From: Candidatus Kouleothrix ribensis
Lineage (GTDB): Bacteria > Chloroflexota > Chloroflexia > Chloroflexales > Roseiflexaceae
Direction: 5' to 3'
Assembly: GCA_016722075.1 (NCBI GenBank)
Contig: JADKGW010000001.1
Coordinates: 2,232,001 to 2,296,000, forward strand
DNA: 64,000 nucleotides
The notes below the pieces were generated by a model. The model ran no database searches and had not been told where the DNA came from. It saw only the letters and a list, made by a program, of their open reading frames with translations. A program made the position numbers and the translations under genes. This document shows positions 42,844-51,493 of the stretch, piece after piece (position 1 is the first letter of the stretch; every line of letters begins with the position of its first letter).

Positions 42844-43335
42844 ATGGCAGCCTACACCCCCATCCTGGCCACGCTCGGCTACGTTATGTCGCCCGATGGC
42901 GCGCGTGTGCTGATGATTCACCGTAATGCGCGCCCCGACGACCTGCATTATGGCAAGTATAATGGCCTGGGCGGCAAGCTCGACAGCGACGAGGATGTGG
43001 TCGCGGGCATGCGCCGCGAGATCCGCGAAGAAGCCGGGATCGAGTCCGACGAGCTGGTGCTGCGCGGCACGATCAGCTGGCCGGGCTTCGGCAAGAACGA
43101 AGAGGACTGGTTCGCGTTCATCTTCCGGATCGACCGCTGGAGCGGCACGCCGCTGGAGCACAACCACGAGGGCACGCTCGAGTGGGTGCCGATCGAGCGC
43201 TTGCACAGCCTGAATATGTGGGACAGCGACCGCATGTGGCTCGACATGGTCTTCGAGCGCACCAGCAAGGTGTTCTACGGCATCGCGCCCTACAAGAACG
43301 GCCAGCTGGTATCGTGGAGCTATACGCTGATGTAG
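42844..43335 (+). CDS. Nudix hydrolase, MutT/8-oxo-dGTPase type
   Basis: 163 residues. The box GGKLDSDEDVVAG ... REIREEAGI is complete. The N-terminal GYVMSPDGARVLMIHRN and the HYGKYNGLGGKL lead-in resemble 8-oxo-dGTP diphosphatases that clean the nucleotide pool. It lies 85 bases after the first Nudix gene and 78 bases before serS, all on the same strand, so the three may form one T-box-controlled unit. Confidence 0.92.
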   Translation: MAAYTPILATLGYVMSPDGARVLMIHRNARPDDLHYGKYNGLGGKLDSDEDVVAGMRREIREEAGIESDELVLRGTISWPGFGKNEEDWFAFIFRIDRWSGTPLEHNHEGTLEWVPIERLHSLNMWDSDRMWLDMVFERTSKVFYGIAPYKNGQLVSWSYTLM

Positions 43336-43413
43336 CGGAATTGCCCGCACTTCTTTAGGTAATAGCATCGCATACCTGTTATGGACATAAGCGATTGAAA
43401 GGAGCACCCTTCT

Positions 43414-44682
43414 ATGCTCGATATCAGGCTTATTCGCGAGCAGGCCGACATGGTCAAAGCCCAACTTGCGCGCGCGGGCGTCGAGCCGGCCGCGATCGAC
43501 GCGGTGCTGGGCTACGACGAGCAGCGCCGCACGCTGCTGCGCGAGGTCGAGGCACTCAAGGCCACGCGCAACGCCGTATCGAAAGATATCGGCAAGATGA
43601 AGGCTGCGGCCGAGCGCGACGCCAAGATCGCCGAGATGCGCGGCGTGGGCGACCAGATCGCCGGCCTCGACAAGCAGGTGGCGCAGGTCGAAGAGCAGCA
43701 GCGCATGGCCCTGCTCGAGCTGCGCAACCTGCCGCACCCGAGCGTGCCCGACGGCCCCGACGAGGACCATAATGTCGTGATCAGCCAGGAGGGCCAGCCG
43801 CGCATCTTCGACTTTACGCCCAGGCCGCATTGGGAGCTAGGCGAGCAGCTCGGGATCATCGACTTTGAGCGCGGCGTGAAGCTTTCGGGCTCGCGCTTCT
43901 ATGTGCTGAGGGGCCTGGGCGCCAAGCTACAGCGCGCGGTGATCCAGTGGCTGCTCGACCTGCACGGCCGCCAGGGCTACACCGAGGTGTACACGCCGTT
44001 CGTGGTGAAAGAAGAGACGGTGTGGGCCGCAGGCCAGCTGCCCAAGTTCCGCGACAACCTGTACCGCGATGTTGAAGACGACCTGTGGCTGGTGCCTACC
44101 GCCGAGGTGCCGGTGACGAGCCTGCACCGCGACGAGATCCTCGACGCAGACCAGCTGCCCATGCACTACTGCGCCTACACGCCGTGCTTCCGGCGCGAAA
44201 AGATGAGCGCCGGCCGCGACGTGCGCGGGATCAAGCGCGGCCACCAGTTCGACAAGGTCGAGATGTACAAGTTCGTCGCGCCCGATACCAGCTATGCCGA
44301 GCTCGAGCAGCTGCGCGCCGATGCCGAAGAGTGCTGCCGGCTGCTGGGCATCCCATTTCGCACCAAGACGCTCTGCACCGGCGACCTGGGCTTCGCCGCG
44401 ACCAAGACCTACGATGTCGAGCTGTGGGCGCCTGGCCAGAACGAGTGGCTCGAGGTCAGCTCGTGCTCGAATGTCGAGGCCTTCCAGGCCCGCCGCGCCA
44501 ATGTGCGCTTCCGGCCCGACCAAGGCGCCAAGCCCGAGTTCGTCCACACGCTGAATGGCTCGGGGCTGGGCATGCCGCGCACAATTATCGCGATCATGGA
44601 GAACTACCAGCAGGCCGACGGCTCGATCGTGGTGCCGGCTGTGCTGCGGCCGTATATGGGCGGGGTCGATGTGATTCGGTGA
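43414..44682 (+). CDS. serS: seryl-tRNA synthetase
   Basis: 422 residues of the class II SerRS. The N-terminal coiled coil (residues ~25-105) that holds tRNA-Ser is followed by the catalytic core: TAEVP, the motif 2 segment YCAYTPCFRREKMSAGRDVRG (shown in parts: CFRREK, AGRDVRG), and motif 3 GSGLGMPRTIIAI. It charges tRNA-Ser and tRNA-Sec with serine, the latter being the first step of selenocysteine synthesis. GAAAGGAG before ATG 43414 is a good ribosome site. The Ser T-box lies 1.3 kb upstream, beyond two Nudix genes. Confidence 0.97.
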   Translation: MLDIRLIREQADMVKAQLARAGVEPAAIDAVLGYDEQRRTLLREVEALKATRNAVSKDIGKMKAAAERDAKIAEMRGVGDQIAGLDKQVAQVEEQQRMALLELRNLPHPSVPDGPDEDHNVVISQEGQPRIFDFTPRPHWELGEQLGIIDFERGVKLSGSRFYVLRGLGAKLQRAVIQWLLDLHGRQGYTEVYTPFVVKEETVWAAGQLPKFRDNLYRDVEDDLWLVPTAEVPVTSLHRDEILDADQLPMHYCAYTPCFRREKMSAGRDVRGIKRGHQFDKVEMYKFVAPDTSYAELEQLRADAEECCRLLGIPFRTKTLCTGDLGFAATKTYDVELWAPGQNEWLEVSSCSNVEAFQARRANVRFRPDQGAKPEFVHTLNGSGLGMPRTIIAIMENYQQADGSIVVPAVLRPYMGGVDVIR

Positions 44683-44685
44683 TAA

Positions 44686-44757
44686 GATGCCCGGGTGACA
44701 AGATGGCAAGCTCGCCGATGCTGGTCATCTTGTCACCCCGTCAGCTTGTCAAACGAG
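44686..44757. repeat. imperfect inverted repeat with GTGACAAGATG units
   Basis: GGTGACAAGATG at about 44694 is complementary to CATCTTGTCACC at about 44728, and shorter versions (GATAAGATG, CAGCTTGTC) flank them. It is a large hairpin between serS and the next gene and could terminate serS transcription. Confidence 0.6.
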
Positions 44758-44763
44758 GGTGGG

Positions 44764-45618
44764 ATGGGCGAAATTGACGAGCGGCTCGAGCGGGGCGTTG
44801 CGCTGTTCCGGCGTGCCGGCGACGACGACGCGCTACTGGGCGCGGCGCTACTGGCGTTTGTGGGTGCGCTCGAGCAGTTCCTCGACGCCGACCTGCTCGC
44901 GCGGCCCGAGCTGGCCGAACCCGACCGCGCCCAGCTGACACAGGGCCGGCTAGGATGGGCGCGCCGGGCCGATCTGGCCGAGCAGCACGGGTTGCTGCGC
45001 GGCCAGCATCGCGCGCAGGTGCTCGAGGCAGCCCGCGCGCGCGTGGCCATGGCGCGCGGCGAGGCCTGCGCGTGGGATGCCGGCGAGATCCAGGCATTCG
45101 GCCGGCTCGTAGCGAATATCTGCGGACGGCGCGAGCTGGTGCGCCAGATCGACCAGCGCGCCGAGCGCGCCCGCACCACCGCCGCCGCCGCACCGCCGGC
45201 CTACAGCACCGTGCCGCCGCGCTTCCCGTGGGTACGGCTGGTCGCGACGCTGCTGTTTCTGGTGGCGCTTGGCGGTGTGCTCTGGGTAATCTACCAGCAG
45301 ATCGACGGGCCACGGCTGCTGGGCGCGCTGGGCGCGCTGCCGGCACCAACCGCCGAGCCAGTGCCATTCGAGATCGACCCGAGCGCGACACCAGTGCAGC
45401 GCCGCGCCACGATCGTCGGGCTAGGCGGCACGCCCGGCTGGCTGCACGTCACGCCCGCGTTCGACAGCCCGACCCGTGCGATCCAGCTGGCCGACGGCAT
45501 GCAGGTGACGCTTCGCGAACAGCAGCAGGTCGACGCGAATAACACGCGCTGGCAGCTGATCGAGGCCGGCGGCTACGAGGGCTGGTGCCCCGAGGCAAAT
45601 TTGGCGATCGGGCCGTAG
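44764..45618 (+). CDS. membrane protein with an SH3-like extracytoplasmic domain
   Basis: 284 residues. The N-terminal ~130 residues are a soluble helical domain, with one membrane helix at about 160-180 (VRLVATLLFLVALGGVLWVI). The C-terminal ~85 residues contain an SH3b-like segment (GWLHVTPAFDSPTRAIQLADG, EGWCPEANLAI), so it faces outside and may bind the cell wall or another surface. No family name is certain. The start ATG 44764 follows GAGGGTGGG. Confidence 0.75.
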   Translation: MGEIDERLERGVALFRRAGDDDALLGAALLAFVGALEQFLDADLLARPELAEPDRAQLTQGRLGWARRADLAEQHGLLRGQHRAQVLEAARARVAMARGEACAWDAGEIQAFGRLVANICGRRELVRQIDQRAERARTTAAAAPPAYSTVPPRFPWVRLVATLLFLVALGGVLWVIYQQIDGPRLLGALGALPAPTAEPVPFEIDPSATPVQRRATIVGLGGTPGWLHVTPAFDSPTRAIQLADGMQVTLREQQQVDANNTRWQLIEAGGYEGWCPEANLAIGP

Positions 45619-45631
45619 CGGGGTGGTTGCG

Positions 45632-45675
45632 CCTGCGGCAGCTCGGTTTTTGCGCTCTGCGAGCGCAAAAACCGA
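45632..45675. terminator. dispersed repeat with 15-bp terminator-like hairpin
   Basis: CCTGCGGCAG at 45632-45641 is followed by a perfect 15-bp stem (TCGGTTTTTGCGCTC, loop TGC) at 45643-45675, T-rich on one arm and A-rich on the other. Placed between convergent genes, it can act as an intrinsic terminator in both directions. It belongs to the family seen at 3391-3440. Confidence 0.7.
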
Positions 45676-45693
45676 AACATGCAGTGCCGCTGG

Positions 45694-46932
45694 CTACGCC
45701 TGGTAGCGCCTGAGGATCAGCGCCGAGTTGTGGCCACCCAGCCCGATCGAGTTCGAAAGCGCCGTGTCGACACGCGCCTCGCGGGCGATGTTCGGCACAT
45801 AATCGAGATCACAGGCCGGGTCGGGCTGCTGGAGATTGATCGTGGGGGGAATGCGCCCATCGTGAACTACCAGCGCACAGATCAGCGCCTCGATCGAGCC
45901 GGCCGCGCCCATCATATGCCCGAGCATCGACTTAGTCGAGCTGACCGCCAGACGATACGCCTGATCGCCAAACACCGTCTTGATCGCCCTGGTCTCGGAG
46001 GCATCGTTCAGCGGCGTGCCGGTGCCATGTGCGTTAATGTACTGCACTGCGTCGGGGTGCATGCCGGCCTTGCGCAGCGCCATCTTCATGGCCCGCGCCG
46101 CGCCGGCGCCGCTCTCGTCGGCCGCAACCATGTCGCGCGCGTCGGCGCTGTTGCCATAGCCCACCAGCTCGGCCACGATCGGCGCGCCACGGGCCAGCGC
46201 GTGGTCGAGGCTTTCGAGCACCAGCGCAGCCGCACCCTCGGATAGAATGAAGCCGTTGCGGCGCGCGTCGAACGGCTTGCAGGCCAGCTCGGGATGCTCG
46301 TTATCATCGGCCAGGCCGCGCATAGTGCTGAATGAAGCCACGATCGTGGGGTGGATGGGCGCCTCGCTACTGCCGGTGATGATCACCTCGGCATCGCCGC
46401 GCCGCACCGTCTCGAACGCCTCGCCGATATTGTGCCCGCCAGTCGAGCAGGCCGCCGTGACGGCCATATTTGGGCCCTGGGCGCCAAGCTGAATGGCAAT
46501 ATAGCCACTGGCCGCATCGGGGATCATATTGGCGATCAGCGTCGGCGCCACGCGCCGGTAGCCGCGCTCGTTATACACATCGTGATTCTCGAAGATCAGG
46601 TCGAGCCCGCCCGAGCCGGTGCCGTAGATCACCCCGACCTGCTCAGGATCCTCGCGCTCCATCTCGAGCCGCGCGGCGCGCACGGCCTCGAGCACGGCGT
46701 TGAGCGCATAGCGCGTGTAGATCGACTGCCGGCGCGCCTCACGCTGGTCGACTGCCGGGTCGAGCGTGAAGCCCTTGAGCTCGCCAGCGATCCGGATCGG
46801 CATCGCCGACGCGTCAAAACGGGTGATCGCCGCAATCCCGCTGGTGCCGTTCAGCAACGCGCGCCACATCGACGGCACATCGTTGCCCACCGGGGTGACC
46901 GCGCCAAGGCCGGTGATGACTACTCGTCGCAT
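45694..46932 (-). CDS. fabF: beta-ketoacyl-ACP synthase II
   Basis: 412 residues, the normal FabF length. The Cys-His-His triad is visible: TAACSTGGH, NAHGTGTPLND and STKSMLGHMMGAAG. It extends acyl-ACP chains in fatty acid synthesis. GGAGAA 6 bases before ATG 46932 supports this start over a longer frame. FabD is encoded 201 bases upstream on the same strand with a hairpin between; acpP and fabG are not nearby. Confidence 0.97.
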   Translation of the reverse strand: MRRVVITGLGAVTPVGNDVPSMWRALLNGTSGIAAITRFDASAMPIRIAGELKGFTLDPAVDQREARRQSIYTRYALNAVLEAVRAARLEMEREDPEQVGVIYGTGSGGLDLIFENHDVYNERGYRRVAPTLIANMIPDAASGYIAIQLGAQGPNMAVTAACSTGGHNIGEAFETVRRGDAEVIITGSSEAPIHPTIVASFSTMRGLADDNEHPELACKPFDARRNGFILSEGAAALVLESLDHALARGAPIVAELVGYGNSADARDMVAADESGAGAARAMKMALRKAGMHPDAVQYINAHGTGTPLNDASETRAIKTVFGDQAYRLAVSSTKSMLGHMMGAAGSIEALICALVVHDGRIPPTINLQQPDPACDLDYVPNIAREARVDTALSNSIGLGGHNSALILRRYQA

Positions 46933-47045
46933 TGTGTTCTCCAGATTCGCTCGATCAACCCGGCGTTGCGGAGTTTCGCCGCGCACGCTCGCTAGTACGA
47001 ATCGAATAGGCGTTCGGCATGATTCAACCGAACGTGACTGTTCGG

Positions 47046-47084
47046 TGGGGGTTCGAGGGCGGCGCAATCGCCCCCGAACCCCCA
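47046..47084 (-). terminator. large hairpin between fabD and fabF
   Basis: TGGGGGTTCG and CGAACCCCCA (10 bp), extended inside by GGGCG/CGCCC with one bulged base on each side. There is no T-run on the minus strand, so it may be an attenuator or a processing site. Confidence 0.5.
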
Positions 47085-47133
47085 CCATCAGGTACGTGTT
47101 CATCCGAAATTCGGCGCACTGCTGCCGAGCTGG

Positions 47134-48102
47134 CTACTCGGTCTGTTCCAGCAGCTTGACGATCTCGGTATCGCTGAGGGTGACCGGCCGTGCATCGGAG
47201 GTGATGCGCTTGACCAGGCCGCTCAGCACCTGTTTGGGGCCGATCTCGACGATCGTATCGATCCCTTCGGATACCATCGTCTGCACCGAACGCGTCCATT
47301 GCACCGGGCGCGTAAGCTGGCCCGACAGCTCGGCGCGCAGCTCATCGACCGTCGTCAGCGCCTGGGCGCTGATATTGGCGATCAGCGGCACCTGCGGTGG
47401 GCGGAAGTGAATATGGTTGACCATCTCGGTGAAGTGCTGCGCGGCCTGCTGCATCAACGGCGAGTGCGAGGCAATGCTGACGGTCAGGCGCTGCACCAGC
47501 CGGGCGCCCCGCGCTTTGGCCAGATCCATGGCGCGCTGGAGCGCCGCCACCTCACCCGAAAGCACGGTCTGGCCCGGCGAGTTGGCGTTCGCCAGCGTCA
47601 CCACGCCGGCCGATTGCGCCTCTTCGACCACCTCGGCCAGCGTCTGCTCGTCGAGGCCGACTACCGCAGCCATGCCGCCGGGATGCTGCTCGCCCGACTC
47701 TTTCATCAGCCGGCCGCGCTCGCGCACCAGCTTGAGTGCGTCTTCGAAATCGAGCACGCCGGCAGCCACCAGCGCGGTGAACTCGCCCATACTGTGGCCG
47801 GCCACCAGCTTGGGCGTGCCCAGGTAGCCTAGCGGCCCGAAGCGCTCTTTCAGCGCCTCGAGGCAGGCGATGCTGACGGTCAAGATAGCCGGCTGGGCGT
47901 TATAGGTGTCATCGAGATCGGCCTGCGGTCCCTCGAAGCACAGCGTCGAGAGCGGAAAGCCAAGGATACTATCGGCCTTGTCGAAGATGCGGCGCGCGGC
48001 GGGTGAGGCGTCGTAGAGCTGCTTGCCCATCCCCACATATTGAGACCCCTGGCCGGGGAAGACAAAGGCGATTCGGGCCTTCATCGAATTGAGGATGTCC
48101 AC
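47134..48102 (-). CDS. fabD: malonyl-CoA:ACP transacylase
   Basis: 322 residues from GTG 48102, which has AGGAGGGG five bases upstream; ATG 48084 (MKARIAFVFPGQGSQ) is an alternative. The active-site Ser is in GHSMGEF, with GQGSQ near the N-terminus and the catalytic His in IASHSPLM. It moves malonyl groups from CoA to ACP. It is followed by fabF and preceded by the tyrosine phenol-lyase gene. Confidence 0.96.
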   Translation of the reverse strand: MDILNSMKARIAFVFPGQGSQYVGMGKQLYDASPAARRIFDKADSILGFPLSTLCFEGPQADLDDTYNAQPAILTVSIACLEALKERFGPLGYLGTPKLVAGHSMGEFTALVAAGVLDFEDALKLVRERGRLMKESGEQHPGGMAAVVGLDEQTLAEVVEEAQSAGVVTLANANSPGQTVLSGEVAALQRAMDLAKARGARLVQRLTVSIASHSPLMQQAAQHFTEMVNHIHFRPPQVPLIANISAQALTTVDELRAELSGQLTRPVQWTRSVQTMVSEGIDTIVEIGPKQVLSGLVKRITSDARPVTLSDTEIVKLLEQTE

Positions 48103-48232
48103 CTTCCCCTCCTGACAGTTATTGGGTGAAATGGTCGGCGCCCGCATCGTCGACAGGCCATAGCGCGCATCACAACGCTGTAAATACGGATGTTCTAGAG
48201 CTGAAAGAGTATAGCAAGGCGCGCGTTGGTTG

Positions 48233-49645
48233 TCAAATCTGCTCGAAGCGCGCCTGGAAGAAGCGCAGGTACTTCGGCTCGTAGACCATGCGCAGGCCGT
48301 GCGTGGTGGCGCGCGCGTCGTACACCGCCTTGACCGCCTCGGCCACGACATCCATGTGCGCCTGGGTGTAAACCCGCCGCGGGATGGTCAGGCGCGCCAG
48401 CTCGAGCTTGGGGTAGTAGTGATCGCCGGTGTGTGGGTCGCGCCCGGCGCTGGCAATCCCGCGCTCCATCGCGCGGATGCCCGAGTCAAGGTACAGCTCG
48501 GCCGCTAATACCTGGGCTGGGAACTGGTTCTGCGGCAAGTGCGGGTAGAAGCGCCGTGCGTCGAGAAAGATCGCGTGCCCGCCAACCGGCTGCACGATCG
48601 GAATCTCCCAGTCGGTCAGCAGCTCGCCCAGGTAGCGCACCTGGCCGATCCGCGCGCGGATGTGCGCGTCTTGCACCGACTCCTCGATGCCGATCGCCAT
48701 GGCCTCGAGATCGCGCCCGGCCAGGCCGCCATAGGTGTGCAGGCCCTCGTACACCACCACCAGGTTGCGCAGCTCCTCGAACAGCTGCTGGTCGTTCACC
48801 GCCAGCCAGCCGCCGATATTCACCAGGTTGTCTTTCTTCGCGCTCATCCAGGCGCCGTCGGTGTGGCCACAGAACTCCTTCAGAATCGCGGCGATCGGCA
48901 TGTTGGCATAGCCTTCTTCGCGCTCCTGAATGAAGAATGCATTCTCGACCATCCGCGTGGCGTCGAGGTAGATCCGCAGGCCATAGCGGTCGCACAGCGT
49001 ACGCAGCTCGCGTAGGTTAGCCATGCTCACCGGCTGGCCACCGGCCATATTCACGGTGCCGGCCAGGCTAACATAGGCAATCTGCTCGGCGCCTTCGCGC
49101 CGGATCAGCGCCTCGAGCTTGGCCAGATCGATATTGCCCTTGAACGGGTGCATGCTGGATGGGTCGTGGGCCTCGTCGATAATCACATCGGCGAAGATGC
49201 CGCCGGCCAGCTCCTGGTGCAGGCGCGTGGTAGTGAAGTACATGTTGCCGGGCACATACTGGCCGCGCTTGATCACAGCCTGGCTGATCAGGTGTTCGGC
49301 GCCGCGGCCCTGGTGCGTCGGCACGATATAGCGGTAGCCATACGTGCGCTGGAGTGCGTCTTCGAGGTGGTAGAAGTTGCGGCTGCCGGCGTACGCCTCG
49401 TCGCCCAGCATCATCCCGGCCCACTGCCGGTCGCTCATCGCACTGGTACCGCTGTCGGTCAGCAGGTCGATATACACATCGTCGGAGCGTAGCAGGAAGG
49501 TGTTGTAGCCGGCCTCGGCCAGCGCACGCGCACGATCGTCGCGCGTAATCATGCGCAATGGCTCGACCATCTTGATCTTCCATGGCTCGGCCCACGAGCG
49601 CCGGCCGAACTGCTGGCCCATGGTCTGGGGGTTGGGGTGACTCAT
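48233..49645 (-). CDS. tpl: tyrosine phenol-lyase (beta-tyrosinase)
   Basis: 470 residues of the tryptophanase/tyrosine phenol-lyase group (fold type I PLP enzymes). The PLP Lys lies in MSAKKDNLVNIGG. Two regions favour TPL over tryptophanase: the C-terminal RFFQARF (TPL has FF where tryptophanase has HF) and AMERGIA, keeping the Arg that contacts the phenol ring. It would split L-tyrosine to phenol, pyruvate and ammonia. AAGGAGG upstream fixes ATG 49645. It may share transcription with fabD, 130 bases downstream. Confidence 0.85.
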   Translation of the reverse strand: MSHPNPQTMGQQFGRRSWAEPWKIKMVEPLRMITRDDRARALAEAGYNTFLLRSDDVYIDLLTDSGTSAMSDRQWAGMMLGDEAYAGSRNFYHLEDALQRTYGYRYIVPTHQGRGAEHLISQAVIKRGQYVPGNMYFTTTRLHQELAGGIFADVIIDEAHDPSSMHPFKGNIDLAKLEALIRREGAEQIAYVSLAGTVNMAGGQPVSMANLRELRTLCDRYGLRIYLDATRMVENAFFIQEREEGYANMPIAAILKEFCGHTDGAWMSAKKDNLVNIGGWLAVNDQQLFEELRNLVVVYEGLHTYGGLAGRDLEAMAIGIEESVQDAHIRARIGQVRYLGELLTDWEIPIVQPVGGHAIFLDARRFYPHLPQNQFPAQVLAAELYLDSGIRAMERGIASAGRDPHTGDHYYPKLELARLTIPRRVYTQAHMDVVAEAVKAVYDARATTHGLRMVYEPKYLRFFQARFEQI

Positions 49646-49692
49646 TGGTTCGCCTCCTTGCGAATATCCATCATGCGAGTCGCATCCCCAAG

Positions 49693-49722
49693 AGTGTAGT
49701 CGAGCCTGTGTGTTGCCGTCAA
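49693..49722 (-). promoter_or_regulatory. promoter of the tyrosine phenol-lyase gene
   Basis: On the minus strand, TTGACG (49722-49717), 18 bp, TACACT (49698-49693). The start point is near 49686, about 40 bases before the ATG. Confidence 0.6.
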
Positions 49723-49781
49723 GCGTGATCACGTATCTGCTGGTAAAAATTCTAACACTATTGGGCGCGGTGGGCGGCTGC

Positions 49782-49881
49782 GGCAGGTGGCAGGTTGTAG
49801 GTTTACAGGTTGCAGGTTGGCAGGTTGCAGGTTGCAGGTTGGCAGGTTGCAGGTTGGCAGGTTGGCAGGTTGCAGGTTGCA
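49782..49881. repeat. heptamer tandem-repeat island (GGTTGCA units)
   Basis: About ten copies of GGTTGCA / GGTTGGCA in tandem, the same unit as at 9576-9862. It is followed by short CTGCCGG repeats that run into the 3' end of the next minus-strand gene. Confidence 0.8.
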
Positions 49882-49924
49882 GGGCGCCTCGGGTTGCGCA
49901 CCTTCTAACCGGTTGGCGCTGGCT

Positions 49925-50545
49925 CTATCGCTGCCGGCTGCCGGCTGCCGGCTGCATACCGCGTACCGCCGGCCGGCTGCGTAGGCGCACAGCCAGCAGT
50001 AGCGCCGTCACCGGCCAGATCCAGGCCAGGTCGCCGGGGCCGCCCGGCCCGGTACGCGCCTCGCTGCGGCGAATGCGCACCAGCTTATAGTCGGCGGTGG
50101 CCGCGTCGAGCGCGGCATCCGTGAGGGTGTGCGGGTCGGCACCTACTAGCGGCGCGACAATGCCGCTGCTGCGCAGCACCGTGCGGATGCGCGCCAGCCG
50201 ATCGGGCACGGCGCTCACATCCTCGGCCACGCCGGCCCACCAGCCGCCAGGCAGCCAGACCTCGACCGACGGGTTGGCAACGATGTTGCGGTACCAGTCG
50301 GTGCTGGGGCCAAAGCCGGCCACGCAGAACAGGTCGCCGTCGATCAGCGCGTAGTTCACCGGCGTCTGGCGGCGCAGGCCGGTCGTGCGGCCGGTATGCA
50401 GCAGCACCATGATCCGGCCGCCGACCGCCGGCCAGCAGTTCAGCGCCGATCCCAGCCCCAGCCGCCAGATCAGCACCATGAAGGGGTTAAGACGCCGAAA
50501 GCTCTGGCGCAACAGCGCTTGCGCGCGCGGACTGATTGTAGCCAT
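49925..50545 (-). CDS. F420-dependent nitroreductase-family (Ddn-like) oxidoreductase
   Basis: 206 residues. The split-barrel flavin/deazaflavin fold is recognised from LHTGRTTGLRRQTPVNY and AGFGPSTDWYRNIVANPSVEVWL, hallmarks of the Ddn/F420H2-quinone reductase family. A C-terminal hydrophobic segment (~174-190) and a repeat-derived tail (PAAGSRQR) may anchor it to the membrane. It likely uses reduced F420 to reduce quinones or nitro compounds. AGCGAGGAAACG before ATG 50545 sets the start. The tail is encoded by short CTGCCGG repeats, so its length may vary between strains. Confidence 0.85.
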   Translation of the reverse strand: MATISPRAQALLRQSFRRLNPFMVLIWRLGLGSALNCWPAVGGRIMVLLHTGRTTGLRRQTPVNYALIDGDLFCVAGFGPSTDWYRNIVANPSVEVWLPGGWWAGVAEDVSAVPDRLARIRTVLRSSGIVAPLVGADPHTLTDAALDAATADYKLVRIRRSEARTGPGGPGDLAWIWPVTALLLAVRLRSRPAVRGMQPAAGSRQR

Positions 50546-50741
50546 CGTTTCCTCGCTGTTCGCACTACACCTAGCGCATATCGCCTCCGCGCCAACCCCG
50601 AGTCTAGCATGGCGCGCATGGCGCAGCGAGAAGATGCTACCACGCCAACCGAAGGAATCTTCACGCCTGGTGGGCATTTCTTTTCGCGCGCGCCGGTGCC
50701 GATCAGCTACACTGAGCCACACAAGAGTGTGGAGGTATGCT

Positions 50742-51482
50742 ATGTCGGAAAAACTGCGCATGTGGGTCGAGGTTAGCTTCAACATCGGCTATCTGCTGGT
50801 CGTCTGGGGGTTGGTGGCAGCGATGCTACGCCGGCGCGCCAGTGTGCCGGCCGCCGATGCGCCGGTGGCGCGCCGCATCCTGTGGGCCTTTGCGCTCCTG
50901 GCGCTGGGCGACACCGGGCATGTCGGCCTGCGGGTGCTGGCGTATGGGTTGGGAGGGCTCGAGGTGCAGCCGGTGGTGCTGGGCGTGCCGATCAGCCTGG
51001 TGGGCCTGGGCGCGCTGGCCACTGCCTTCACGCTCACGCTATTCTACATGCTGCTGCTCGACACCTGGCGGCTGCGGTTTGGCCACGCCTGGGGGCCGGT
51101 GGCGCTGGCGCTGCTGGCGGCGGGCGTGCTGCGGCTGCTGATCATGGCCTTCCCGCAGAATGCCTGGAGCCAGACCACCCCGCCACAGCCGTGGTCGCTC
51201 TACCGCAACCTGCCGCTGATCGTCCAGGGCCTGGGGCTGGCGTTCCTGATGCTACGCGACGCACAGGCGCAGGGCGACCGGCTGTTCCGCTCGATCGGCC
51301 GCTACATCCTGATCTCGTATGCCTGCTACCTGCCGGTGGTGCTATGGGTGCAGCGCGCGCCGATGCTGGGCATGCTGATGATCCCGAAGACGCTAGCCTA
51401 TGTGGCGATTGCCGTGCTGGCCTACCGCGCGCTCTACCGGGCCGCGCCGGCGCCGCTACGCCCACACGCACTGGCTACGTAG
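50742..51482 (+). CDS. multi-pass membrane protein of unknown function
   Basis: 246 residues with about seven membrane helices, short loops, and many conserved-looking aromatic residues. No motif was recognised. GGAGG at 50731-50735 before ATG 50742 supports the start. It is divergent from the F420-type gene and converges with the VOC protein gene 11 bases downstream. Confidence 0.7.
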   Translation: MSEKLRMWVEVSFNIGYLLVVWGLVAAMLRRRASVPAADAPVARRILWAFALLALGDTGHVGLRVLAYGLGGLEVQPVVLGVPISLVGLGALATAFTLTLFYMLLLDTWRLRFGHAWGPVALALLAAGVLRLLIMAFPQNAWSQTTPPQPWSLYRNLPLIVQGLGLAFLMLRDAQAQGDRLFRSIGRYILISYACYLPVVLWVQRAPMLGMLMIPKTLAYVAIAVLAYRALYRAAPAPLRPHALAT

Positions 51483-51493
51483 ATCGATTATGC

